Assembly: GCA_903907865.1 (NCBI GenBank)
Contig: CAIVPR010000179.1
Coordinates: 1-64,000, forward strand
Direction of reading: 5' to 3'
Source of the DNA: an uncultured Acidobacteriia bacterium
Lineage (GTDB): Bacteria; Acidobacteriota; Terriglobia; Bryobacterales; Bryobacteraceae
DNA length: 64,000 nt
Shown here: piece after piece, positions 1-6,922 of the stretch
Numbering within the stretch: position 1 is the first letter of the stretch
Layout: the number at the start of each line of letters is the position of its first letter
Position numbers and translations under genes: made by a program
The notes under the pieces: generated by a model
What the model was told of the DNA's origin: nothing
The model's database searches: none
What the model saw: only the letters and a program-made list of their open reading frames with translations

Positions 1-132
1 CGCCTTCTCACAGCCACCCAAACCTGCCGCGTCCAGGGCCGCAATCCTCTCGACTACCTCAAACAGGCTGTCCGCTCACACCGCGCGGGCCTTCCCGCAC
101 CTTCGCTCCTACCCGCCAAACCACGGGGCTGA
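1..132 (+). pseudogene. C-terminal end of an IS66-family-like transposase (cut by window edge)
   Basis: The frame is open from base 1 and codes for 43 residues before a TGA at 130-132. The peptide contains TCRVQGRNPLDYLKQA and ends with an HRAGLPAPSLL-like tail, which resembles the extreme C-terminus of IS66-type transposases. It is classed as a fragment because the start lies outside the window, so whether the complete transposase is functional cannot be judged. It runs into the probable right end of the element at about position 140. Identification rests on family memory of this C-terminal motif and on the adjacent terminus. Confidence 0.7.
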
Positions 133-140
133 ACTGTTAC
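1..140 (+). mobile_element. Right end of an IS66-like insertion sequence
   Basis: The transposase fragment stops eight bases before position 140. Read inward from the end, the complementary strand begins GTAACAGTTCAGCCCC, which resembles the GTAA-type ends of IS66-like elements. Directly outside, at 141-194, lies the 5' part of a DUF433 gene on the minus strand, whose frame is broken exactly here. The left end and the target duplication are outside the window, so the boundary at 140 is inferred from where homology to the second DUF433 copy (989-1156) stops. Confidence 0.6.
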
Positions 141-194
141 GCCAGAACGGACCTGCGGGTTGATCACGATGGTTGGAGCGGATGCGGCGCTCAT
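141..194 (-). pseudogene. 5' remnant of a DUF433-family gene, interrupted by the IS element
   Basis: From an ATG at 194 the minus strand encodes MSAASAPTIVINPQVRSG and is then cut by the insertion sequence. The first residues match the start of the better-preserved copy at 1156 (MSAASAPIIVTNPQACSG). DUF433 proteins are about 75 residues and usually act as putative antitoxins next to a PIN-like DUF5615 toxin. Only the first 18 codons survive here. The homology also covers about 15 bases upstream of the ATG, so the copy included its leader region. Confidence 0.6.
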
Positions 195-372
195 GAGTCG
201 ATTCTACTCCGGATTTGGAGGGGCGCGAATGTCGAGAAGCCGAGGCCCGCGAAAATCCATCAACGCGGACTTGCAGTTTGTGATCAGCGGCGGGGGATGG
301 GCCTGGGGGTGGTCATGGAATAAGCCTGAAGTCACGGGGCTCCATCTAGAATGGAGGCAGAGGAGCATTTCC

Positions 373-666
373 ATGGAAGTCCATGTTTCGGATTCTTTGA
401 GCACCTTTATCGCTACGAGGGTCCGCGTCGGCAACTACCGGGACGCGGGTGCCTTCATTAGTGACTGGCTCCTATCGGAGGCGGCAGCGCTAGATCGTAT
501 TGCGCTTGGGGAGCCAATCGAGGTCGACGCGCATTTCCAGCGCCGCTTGGAAGCCCTTCTCGACGAGGCCGGGACCGACGGGGAGTACATGGAGGCGACC
601 CCGGAACTCTTCGATGCGATGGAGGCGGACGCGCGCGCGATCCTGGCCCGAAAAGGAATAACGTAG
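373..666 (+). CDS. ParD-like antitoxin of a type II toxin-antitoxin pair
   Basis: This 97-residue protein is chosen to start at ATG 373 because AGGAG at 361-365 sits seven bases upstream; longer in-frame extensions to 160 lack such support and would run through the DUF433 leader. The N-terminus MEVHVSDSLSTFIATRV with a following GNYRDAGAFISDWL segment fits a ribbon-helix-helix ParD/CC2985-type DNA-binding domain. The acidic C-terminal half would bind and neutralise the toxin. The toxin gene begins on the base after this stop codon, so the two are translationally coupled. By family, the antitoxin would repress its own promoter. Both partners look intact although flanked by broken DUF433 copies. 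Confidence 0.75.
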   Translation: MEVHVSDSLSTFIATRVRVGNYRDAGAFISDWLLSEAAALDRIALGEPIEVDAHFQRRLEALLDEAGTDGEYMEATPELFDAMEADARAILARKGIT

Positions 667-981
667 TTGAAACCCCGCGTCATCCTCAGCCCGGGTGCTA
701 GGCGGGACTTCACGGCGCACTACGTCTGGCTGGCGGAACATGCGGGGATGGCGGTCGCCTGCCGGTTCCGGAAGGCCGTGGCGGAGACCTACCGGGAGTT
801 GGCCGAAATGCCCGCGATGGGCGCTCCGAACAAGGTCCGAAGTAGCAGGTACGCGGGTCTCCGGCTCTGGCCGGTTCGCGAGTTTAGGAACTACCTCGTC
901 GCGTACTACCCGAGGAGCGGCGGAATTTCGGTTGAGCGGTTGTTTCACGCCAAGCAGGACTACACCCGAATCTTTGAGTGA
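667..981 (+). CDS. ParE/RelE-fold toxin
   Basis: The 104-residue product has the ParE/RelE superfamily layout: N-terminal KPRVILSPGARRDFTAHYVWL, a central helical hairpin, a GLRLWPVREFRNYLVAYY strand pair, and a C-terminal basic/aromatic FHAKQDYTRIF segment. Family members are gyrase inhibitors (ParE) or ribosome-dependent mRNA nucleases (RelE); the sequence alone does not decide which. The only plausible start is TTG 667, immediately after the antitoxin stop, which implies translation by re-initiation and keeps toxin below antitoxin. Full family length, no visible lesion. The gene ends just before the truncated DUF433 copy on the other strand. Confidence 0.75.
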   Translation: MKPRVILSPGARRDFTAHYVWLAEHAGMAVACRFRKAVAETYRELAEMPAMGAPNKVRSSRYAGLRLWPVREFRNYLVAYYPRSGGISVERLFHAKQDYTRIFE

Positions 982-988
982 GGGGCTG

Positions 989-1156
989 CGATGGATCGGG
1001 CGTCAGCCATGGGAAGTCTTCAATGATCTTGGCGCGCGGCGCGCCGTCGTCAATGAGGTTCAAGATGTCCGCGACTTTCCTTGTAGCCCGGATGATGGGT
1101 TGGCCGGAACAGGCTTGCGGGTTTGTCACGATTATTGGAGCGGATGCGGCGCTCAT
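989..1156 (-). pseudogene. Truncated DUF433-family putative antitoxin
   Basis: From ATG 1156 the minus strand reads MSAASAPIIVTNPQACSGQP followed by IIRATRKVADILNLIDDGA and EDFPWLTPD, a clear DUF433 signature. Homology stops after about 50 residues, where the family normally continues with a DIRAALAYA-type helix; instead the frame runs into the 3' end of the ParE-like gene. The DUF5615-type toxin partner is absent. The 5' 75 bases are about 85 percent identical to the remnant at 141-207, so the ParDE-like pair lies between two copies of the same DUF433 start region. Confidence 0.65.
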
Positions 1157-1306
1157 GGGTTGATTCTACCCTGCGGATTTTCACGAGTCGGACGCCGCCG
1201 CTTCCAACACCCTAGTGCGATCCAGACCGGCGAGCCCAAGATAGCGGATTGCACAAGCAAGGCAAGCGCGGCACCGAATAGTGCTGCGGGCGTCCCCAAT
1301 GACTCC

Positions 1307-1501
1307 TCAGAGCTTGGCAATCGGAAAACTGGATGTCACGCCGAAAAGCGCCCACAGAAACATGAGAGCGGGAATCTGGGTCCTGCTTAAACTGACATCG
1401 ACTTGCGACCATGGCTGCGAGGAATTCCTAGTCGCCAAGTGCACGAATATGACGGCTTGCACGAGGAAACCAGCCAAGAAACTCCATACCGTGCGCCGCA
1501 A
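1307..1501 (-). CDS. Possible small membrane protein, unrecognised
   Basis: This is the only reading frame with protein-like character in the stretch 1170-1511. It would encode 64 residues with two hydrophobic segments (about residues 6-24 and 44-58) separated by a short polar loop. No family was recognised and there is no convincing ribosome binding site, so it may be a chance frame. The rest of 1170-1511 shows no gene, RNA or repeat that I can support. Confidence 0.2.
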   Translation of the reverse strand: MRRTVWSFLAGFLVQAVIFVHLATRNSSQPWSQVDVSLSRTQIPALMFLWALFGVTSSFPIAKL

Positions 1502-1511
1502 GCGGCGGTAC

Positions 1512-3500
1512 CTACTGGCCGTCCCCCTTCACCAACTCCCACTTCTCACCAAAGAACCCCGCTACCGCGATCTTCCCCGGCCACCGTACATCCGGCGGAG
1601 TCGTCAAATCCACCACCGCGTAATCCGGAAGGTACGCCACCTGCAGCGAGTTATTTGGCTGCGCGTACTCCCGGAACGTGATCCCGCTGTTGATCACCAC
1701 ATACTTTTTCGGATTCAACGGATTCGGGTACACCATCACCGGCGCGTTCGTCGCCGCCGGATACGTCCGGTCCCCCACCGTCACCGACTGCGCCGTCCAC
1801 CGTATCGGCAGCTTGTCCGCGATCCGCGCCAGAACCTTGTTCGACTGCGGATCGCCCCACAGCACCAGGTTGTTCTTCGCGATGTCGGCATCGGTCACCG
1901 CCGTGTCGTCCTTGGAAGGGGCGTCGCCGCGCATCTGGGTCCGCCAAAGCCTGGCCGCGTGATCGCGCTCGAACTCCGTCCACCTCCCCACAAAGTCGTT
2001 CATCGGCGTCCCCGTCGGACGCACGTTCAGGAACGCGTCCATGAAGGCGTCGTCGATCGGCCCCTGCAGGTCGTGCCGCTTCCGCAGCGAAGCTTCGTCC
2101 GCAGACGCCAGCCCCCACTTCCCGCCCGTCTTCGTGAAATGCGCCGCAAACGACCCGTCGGACAGTGCGCCCGGCACAGTCAAACTCTGCCCGTCCAGCG
2201 TCACTGTCACCTTCGACGACGGATTCAGCAAACTAGCCCCCGGCTCCATCACGAAGCTCAGCGCCGAAACCCCCGACGTCGTCGCCACCAGCGTGTGGTC
2301 GTCCTTGGCCGACGCCGTCACACGCCCGCGCTCCCAGTGCTTTTCCAGCCCGTCGACCACGACCCACCGCATCCGGTTGAACTTCAGCGTCCAAGTGGTG
2401 AACCGCACCTCCTTGGGATACGAAACGCGACCCTTCTGCGCCAGCGCGTCCATCATTTCATTGATGCGGACAATGGCGGCGGGCGTGTACGCATGGCCGA
2501 TGTTCTCGCCAATGACGCGCGACAGCGTCAGCCCCTCGGCCGCCATGTTGGTTTCCATGACGTCGGCGGCCTGCTTCTGGCCGTCCTTGTCGCCGTTGTA
2601 GGCCACCACCGGGACGTTGAAAAAGTTCACCGCGTAGTCGGTCGCATTGGTCAGGTGGAGCAGCTTTTCTTCGAACCAAGTAAGCTTCTCGTTGCGCCGG
2701 GTGTAGCCGAAGAAATCCTTGGTCTCGGAGAAGCCGGCACCGGGCGCGACGGCCGCGAAATCGGTCCCGTAATGCGCCCCGATGTGCCACGCCGACGCCC
2801 CGCCCATGCTGAAGCCGCGCACCAGGATCCGGTTCTCGTCCACGTTGAAGCGCTTCTTCACGTCGTCCAGAGCCTCGAAGAAATCCACCTCGCCCGCGAA
2901 CGTGCTGGCGTTGCAGTAGCGCCCGTAGAGGTGCAGCACGATGGTGTCGCGCGGGGTGAACTGGCCCGGGTTACGCATGCGGTCCCAGAGGAACGCGCCT
3001 TCGCTCAGCATTTCGCTGCGACCGTGGAACCAAGCGTCGACGCGCCACTTGTGGGCGCGGTCGGGAGCGTAGGACGTCGGGAGCACTAGGCCATAGGGTT
3101 GGACGCTGCCGTCGAGCAGCGAAACATAGCCGCGCACCGACAACCCAGGCTCCTTCGTCCATGAGGCCGTGCCGTGTTCGAGTTCCGTCGCGCGCTCGTT
3201 GCCGATCCGCAGCAGTTCCTTGGCCCGGAAAATCTCCTCCGCGGAGAAGAATTCGTTACCCTCGAGGGCGTAGCGGACGGCCTTCTGGAAGATGGCGACA
3301 TCGGGGTAGAGGGGGTTCGACTTCAAGGCGTCGGCACGCTTGCCGAGCCGGTCCACGCCGGTGTGGAGGGCGCGCTGGTCGGCCTCGGGCACGGCGACTC
3401 CGGGGGGCGGGATGAGATGGATGGGCTGGGCGGGGCGCTGGGCGAGGGCGCCCGTGACAGGGAGTAGTGTCGCGAGGAGGGTTAGGATTGCGGACTTCAT
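1512..3500 (-). CDS. Secreted alpha/beta-hydrolase (prolyl oligopeptidase/esterase-like)
   Basis: This 662-residue protein begins with a signal peptide (MKSAILTLLATLLPVTGALA), so it acts outside the cytoplasm. The central part has an alpha/beta-hydrolase core: a YGRYCNASTF segment, the nucleophile elbow GFSMGGASAW at about residues 265-275, and a downstream VVAYNGDKDGQKQ strand-turn likely carrying the acid residue, followed by an IGHAYTP histidine candidate. The C-terminal third is beta-rich and is not recognised. Related proteins in acidobacteria and planctomycetes are annotated as prolyl oligopeptidase-family peptidases or acetyl-xylan/feruloyl-type esterases; the substrate cannot be named from the sequence. 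The gene lies 16 bases downstream of the NHL gene on the same strand and may be co-transcribed. Confidence 0.75.
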   Translation of the reverse strand: MKSAILTLLATLLPVTGALAQRPAQPIHLIPPPGVAVPEADQRALHTGVDRLGKRADALKSNPLYPDVAIFQKAVRYALEGNEFFSAEEIFRAKELLRIGNERATELEHGTASWTKEPGLSVRGYVSLLDGSVQPYGLVLPTSYAPDRAHKWRVDAWFHGRSEMLSEGAFLWDRMRNPGQFTPRDTIVLHLYGRYCNASTFAGEVDFFEALDDVKKRFNVDENRILVRGFSMGGASAWHIGAHYGTDFAAVAPGAGFSETKDFFGYTRRNEKLTWFEEKLLHLTNATDYAVNFFNVPVVAYNGDKDGQKQAADVMETNMAAEGLTLSRVIGENIGHAYTPAAIVRINEMMDALAQKGRVSYPKEVRFTTWTLKFNRMRWVVVDGLEKHWERGRVTASAKDDHTLVATTSGVSALSFVMEPGASLLNPSSKVTVTLDGQSLTVPGALSDGSFAAHFTKTGGKWGLASADEASLRKRHDLQGPIDDAFMDAFLNVRPTGTPMNDFVGRWTEFERDHAARLWRTQMRGDAPSKDDTAVTDADIAKNNLVLWGDPQSNKVLARIADKLPIRWTAQSVTVGDRTYPAATNAPVMVYPNPLNPKKYVVINSGITFREYAQPNNSLQVAYLPDYAVVDLTTPPDVRWPGKIAVAGFFGEKWELVKGDGQ

Positions 3501-3516
3501 CTGGGTGCTCGGTCTA

Positions 3517-6500
3517 TTATTGCGCGAAAGGCGGGATGTCGCTGAATGCCCCGGTTGCGTTGGCGCGGATGCCGATCACGCTGATTTGTCCAGGCGACGG
3601 TGTGGCGATCGAGACGGTGCCGCGTTTATTGGAGATGAAGGCTCCATACCGGTCCGTCAGCACGAAGGACGTGTGGCCCGTCGTGGGCAGTGTGATCTTG
3701 TCCGACAGGAGCGTCGCGCCGGTGTCGTCTCGCAACGTCATTGTGGCCGCGAGGGGCTGGGTGGTGAGATTCGCCAGCGCGACGCCGACCCCGTTGCCGT
3801 TTGTGTTGTCGAACGCGAGGACGTAGGTGCTTGCCGTGCGGGTTTCGAGCGGCGCGACCGCGTCTTGGACCGAACTTCCGATGGCCGCGCTGAAGACCGC
3901 GTAGCCGCTGATGCTTCCGGCTGCTCCGTTGCTCAGCAGTTGGGCCCAGCCCGCGACGGCCGTGCCGGTCGAATTTGTGGTCTGGAGTACGAGTTGCGCT
4001 CCCGGATTCAAGGTGCGGTCGAGCGTCGCGGCTAAGGTCGGGCCGGATGCGTTGGCCAACTGCGGGAAGGTCCAGGGCAGCGTGGCGGGATTGCCGTCGT
4101 CGCCGAAGAAGTTGAGGCGGGTCTGGGCGGCGGTCGAGCCCGTGTTCACCAAGGTGATGGTCGTTGTCCAGGGACCGCCGGATGCTAGTTGGGCCATGGA
4201 CCCGGCGCTGGCCAGTCCGGTGATGGTGGCGGAGGATTCCTCGACCGTAAAGGGCAACCCGGCAACGGTGATTGTTCCGGATCGGGCCGCGCCGGTGTTG
4301 GCTGCGACTTGGTAGGATACGGTTCCGTTACTGGTGCCGCTAGTTGTTCCCGTGAAGGTGACCCAGCTAGCGCTGCTGCTGGCGGACCACGAACATCCCG
4401 CGCCTGCTGCGACAGCGATGGTCCCGCTGCCTCCTGCTGTGGCAAGCGCCTGGCCGCCGGGATTGATCGAGTAGGTGCACGCGGCCTGCTGCGAAATGCC
4501 GATCTGGGTGCCCGCGATGGTGAGGTTTGCGCTGCGCGTCGCACCGGAACTGTTGGGTTGCACCGCCAGCGTTACCGTCGCGGAACCAACTCCGTAGGGT
4601 GCAGCCGTCGTGACCCAATTCGGCAGTCCTGGGATGGCCCAAGTACATCCAGCGGGCGTTTGGACCGTAACAGTCAAGCTGCCTCCCGATGCGGAAGCCG
4701 ACAGCGAGGTTGGTGTGACCGCGTAGGAGCAAACGGCGTTCGGGGTCAAGAGACGTATGCGGTTGTTGAAAGTGTCGGCGATGTAGACATTGCCGGTCGG
4801 GTCCACGGCGACGCCGGGGGGATAGTCAAACCCGAAACCCACAGTAGTGATCACCGCGTTTGAGACCTTGCGGGCGCGGTTGTTCTTAGAATCGGCGACG
4901 TACAGGTTGCCTGCGGAGTCCACTGCGACCCCACTTGGATCGTCCAACTGGGCGCTGGTGGCCGGGCCGCTATCGCCCCCGAAGCCTGGTGCCCCGTTTC
5001 CCGCCACGGTGGTGATTACCCCGTTGGAGACCTTCCGGACGCGGTTGTTGCCAGAATCGGCGACGTACAGGTTGCCTGCGGAGTCCACTGCGACCCCACT
5101 TGGATCGTCCAACTGGGCGCTGGTGGCCGGGCCGTTGTCGCCCCCGAAGCCTGGTGCCCCGTTTCCCGCCACGGTGGTGATTACCCCGTTGGAGACCTTC
5201 CGGACGCGGTTGTTGCCAGAATCGGCGATGTACAGGTTGCCGGCCGAGTCCACGGCGACGCCGAAGGGATTGAACAACTGGGCGCCGGTGGCCAGGCCGT
5301 TGTCGCCCCCGAAGCCTCGTGCCCCGTCTCCCGCCGCGGTTGTAATCACCCCGTTGGAGACCTTGCGGACGCGGTTATTACCAATGTCGGCGATGTAAAG
5401 GTTGCCGGCCGAGTCCACGGCGACGCCACTTGGAACGTATAACTGGGCGCTCGTGGCTAGGCCGTTGTCACCGATGAACCCTTGCGTCCCGTTTCCCGCA
5501 GCGGTAGTGATCACCCCGTTCGAGACCTTGCGGACGCGGTTATTACCAGTGTCGGCGATGTAAAGGTTGCCGACCGAGTCCACGGCGACGCCACTTGGAA
5601 TGAATAACTGGGCGCTCGTGGCTGGGCCGTTGTCACCGCTAAACCCTTGCGTCCCGTTTCCCGCCACGGTGGTGATCACCCCGTTGGAGACCTTGCGGGC
5701 GCGCCAGTTTTCAGAATCGGCGATGTACAAGTTGCCGACTGAGTCCACGGCGACGCCGTATGGAAAGTTCAACCGGGCGCTGGTGGCCGGGCCGTTGTCG
5801 CCCAAAGATGAACCTCCGCCCGCCACGGTGGTGATCACGCCGTTGGAGACCTTGCGGACGCGATGGTTGTCAAAATCGGCGATGTACAGGTTGCCGGCTG
5901 AGTCCACCGCGACGCCGACTGGATCGTGCAACTGGGCACTGATGGCCGGGCCGTTGTCGCCGCCGAAACCGTAGGTCCCGTTTCCCGCCACGGTGGTGAT
6001 TACCCCGTTGGAGACCTTGCGGACGCGGGCGTTGAAATCGTCGGCGATGTAAAGGTTGTCGGCGGAGTCCACGGCGACGCCGGATGGACCGGCCAACCGG
6101 GCGGTGGTGGCCGGGCCGTTGTCGCCCCCGAAGCCTGGTGCCCCGTTTCCCGCCACGGTGGTGATCACCCCGTTGGAGACCTTCCGGACGCGGTTGTTGC
6201 CAGAATCGGCCACGTACAGGTTGCCTGCGGAGTCCACTGCGACCCCACTTGGATCCAACTGGGCGCTGGTGGCCGGGCCGTTGTCGCCGCTGAAACCGGG
6301 CGTCCCGTTTCCCGCAACCAATGTAAGAATACCGGTCGTCGCGTCCATCCGGAGAACGGTATTCCCGTCCACAAAGAAAACGTTTCCCGCTTTGTCGACC
6401 GCGACCGACCGGGGACCGTACAGGCTGGCGGACGGCCCCGGAATGTTCACCGGCAACCCGCCGCCAGCGAACGTCGATATGGTGTAGGTCTGGGCAGGCA

Positions 6501-6549
6501 CGGTCCAAGACGCAAACAACATGGCGGAAGCGGCGAACAGGAGACGCAT
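3517..6549 (-). CDS. Secreted NHL-repeat beta-propeller protein with BACON modules
   Basis: The start is placed at ATG 6549 because it gives a signal peptide (MRLLFAASAMLFASWTVPAQ) preceded by a GAGG ribosome site; the frame upstream to 6684 overlaps an unrelated pseudogene. The 1010-residue product has about eleven NHL units (residues about 45-605) of the pattern GVAVDSAGNLYIAD...NNRVRKVSNGVITTVAG, period about 56 residues. These are followed by two BACON-like immunoglobulin modules, each opening with a Cys-Thr/Ser-Tyr strand, and a C-terminal beta-rich domain (about residues 775-1010) of a type common in acidobacterial surface proteins. NHL propellers usually bind protein, glycan or RNA; no catalytic residue is visible. 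Probably a cell-surface or secreted binding protein. Confidence 0.85.
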   Translation of the reverse strand: MRLLFAASAMLFASWTVPAQTYTISTFAGGGLPVNIPGPSASLYGPRSVAVDKAGNVFFVDGNTVLRMDATTGILTLVAGNGTPGFSGDNGPATSAQLDPSGVAVDSAGNLYVADSGNNRVRKVSNGVITTVAGNGAPGFGGDNGPATTARLAGPSGVAVDSADNLYIADDFNARVRKVSNGVITTVAGNGTYGFGGDNGPAISAQLHDPVGVAVDSAGNLYIADFDNHRVRKVSNGVITTVAGGGSSLGDNGPATSARLNFPYGVAVDSVGNLYIADSENWRARKVSNGVITTVAGNGTQGFSGDNGPATSAQLFIPSGVAVDSVGNLYIADTGNNRVRKVSNGVITTAAGNGTQGFIGDNGLATSAQLYVPSGVAVDSAGNLYIADIGNNRVRKVSNGVITTAAGDGARGFGGDNGLATGAQLFNPFGVAVDSAGNLYIADSGNNRVRKVSNGVITTVAGNGAPGFGGDNGPATSAQLDDPSGVAVDSAGNLYVADSGNNRVRKVSNGVITTVAGNGAPGFGGDSGPATSAQLDDPSGVAVDSAGNLYVADSKNNRARKVSNAVITTVGFGFDYPPGVAVDPTGNVYIADTFNNRIRLLTPNAVCSYAVTPTSLSASASGGSLTVTVQTPAGCTWAIPGLPNWVTTAAPYGVGSATVTLAVQPNSSGATRSANLTIAGTQIGISQQAACTYSINPGGQALATAGGSGTIAVAAGAGCSWSASSSASWVTFTGTTSGTSNGTVSYQVAANTGAARSGTITVAGLPFTVEESSATITGLASAGSMAQLASGGPWTTTITLVNTGSTAAQTRLNFFGDDGNPATLPWTFPQLANASGPTLAATLDRTLNPGAQLVLQTTNSTGTAVAGWAQLLSNGAAGSISGYAVFSAAIGSSVQDAVAPLETRTASTYVLAFDNTNGNGVGVALANLTTQPLAATMTLRDDTGATLLSDKITLPTTGHTSFVLTDRYGAFISNKRGTVSIATPSPGQISVIGIRANATGAFSDIPPFAQ
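4735..6420 (-). repeat. In-gene tandem array of about eleven 168-bp NHL-coding units
   Basis: The DNA for the NHL units repeats with a period near 168 bp. Units around 4890-5050, 5050-5215 and 6195-6300 share long near-identical stretches, including the synonymous positions (for example the segment cctgcggagtccactgcgac recurs at all three). Unit four (about 5800-5870) is shorter by two residues and unit ten (about 4810-4900) by about sixteen. Such homogeneity suggests recent duplication or gene conversion. Confidence 0.85.
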
Positions 6550-6674
6550 GTGCAACCTCGTGACGGAGATTTCGGACGATTGTAGGCTATCACAATGGAA
6601 GGCAGCATCGTTCGGCTTTAGAGCGGATTCGCCTCCAAGTGGTCGATGAACACGTTCGGTCGAGGGCGACCAGC

Positions 6675-6846
6675 TCAATCCCAACTGTCCCGCTCCTCCG
6701 TGAGATAGTTTGTCGGGTAGGGCTTCCCCGCCAAGCCGCGCAAGGCTTCCGCTCAGGAAGCAGGTTTGGGAAGGATCACGATGGCGTCGCCTTGGACCGA
6801 AACCAGAAGCTTGTCGCCCGGGGACGGGGGCGCGACGAGTACTAGG
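6675..6846 (-). pseudogene. AbrB/MazE-type antitoxin pseudogene
   Basis: In one continuous frame the minus strand reads PGDKLLVSVQGDAIVILPKP followed by AS, an in-frame TGA, then AEALRGLAGKPYPTNYLTEE and RDSWD with a final TGA at 6677-6675. PGDKLLV...G.AIVLRPKP is the second half of a SpoVT/AbrB swapped-hairpin DNA-binding domain, and the EERDSWD end is typical of AbrB-type antitoxins paired with PIN toxins. The N-terminal strand with the KGQVTIP-type start is missing and there is an internal stop, so the gene is dead. No toxin gene follows. The remaining bases between 6550 and 6922 show only the leader of the NHL gene and the promoter region of the glycosyltransferase. Confidence 0.6.
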
Positions 6847-6922
6847 ATTGCCGCATTCCTAGTCTTACAGATCTTTGTGCCCCATTATACGCCGACGGGT
6901 GTAAAATGAGGAAAGAGCATCT

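Noticed and set aside
10..1170. ParDE pair as cargo of the IS element
   Set aside because: The IS end lies at about 140 and a DUF433 remnant separates it from the pair, so the pair is outside the element.
1281..3089. Long plus-strand open frame rich in Arg/His
   Set aside because: It is antisense to the secreted hydrolase gene; composition is typical of a GC-rich shadow frame and no domain is visible.
4735..6420. Regular 168-bp repeats as a possible CRISPR or satellite
   Set aside because: The units are in-frame NHL-coding repeats of a secreted protein, with no short repeat-spacer pattern. No CRISPR array is visible anywhere in the window.
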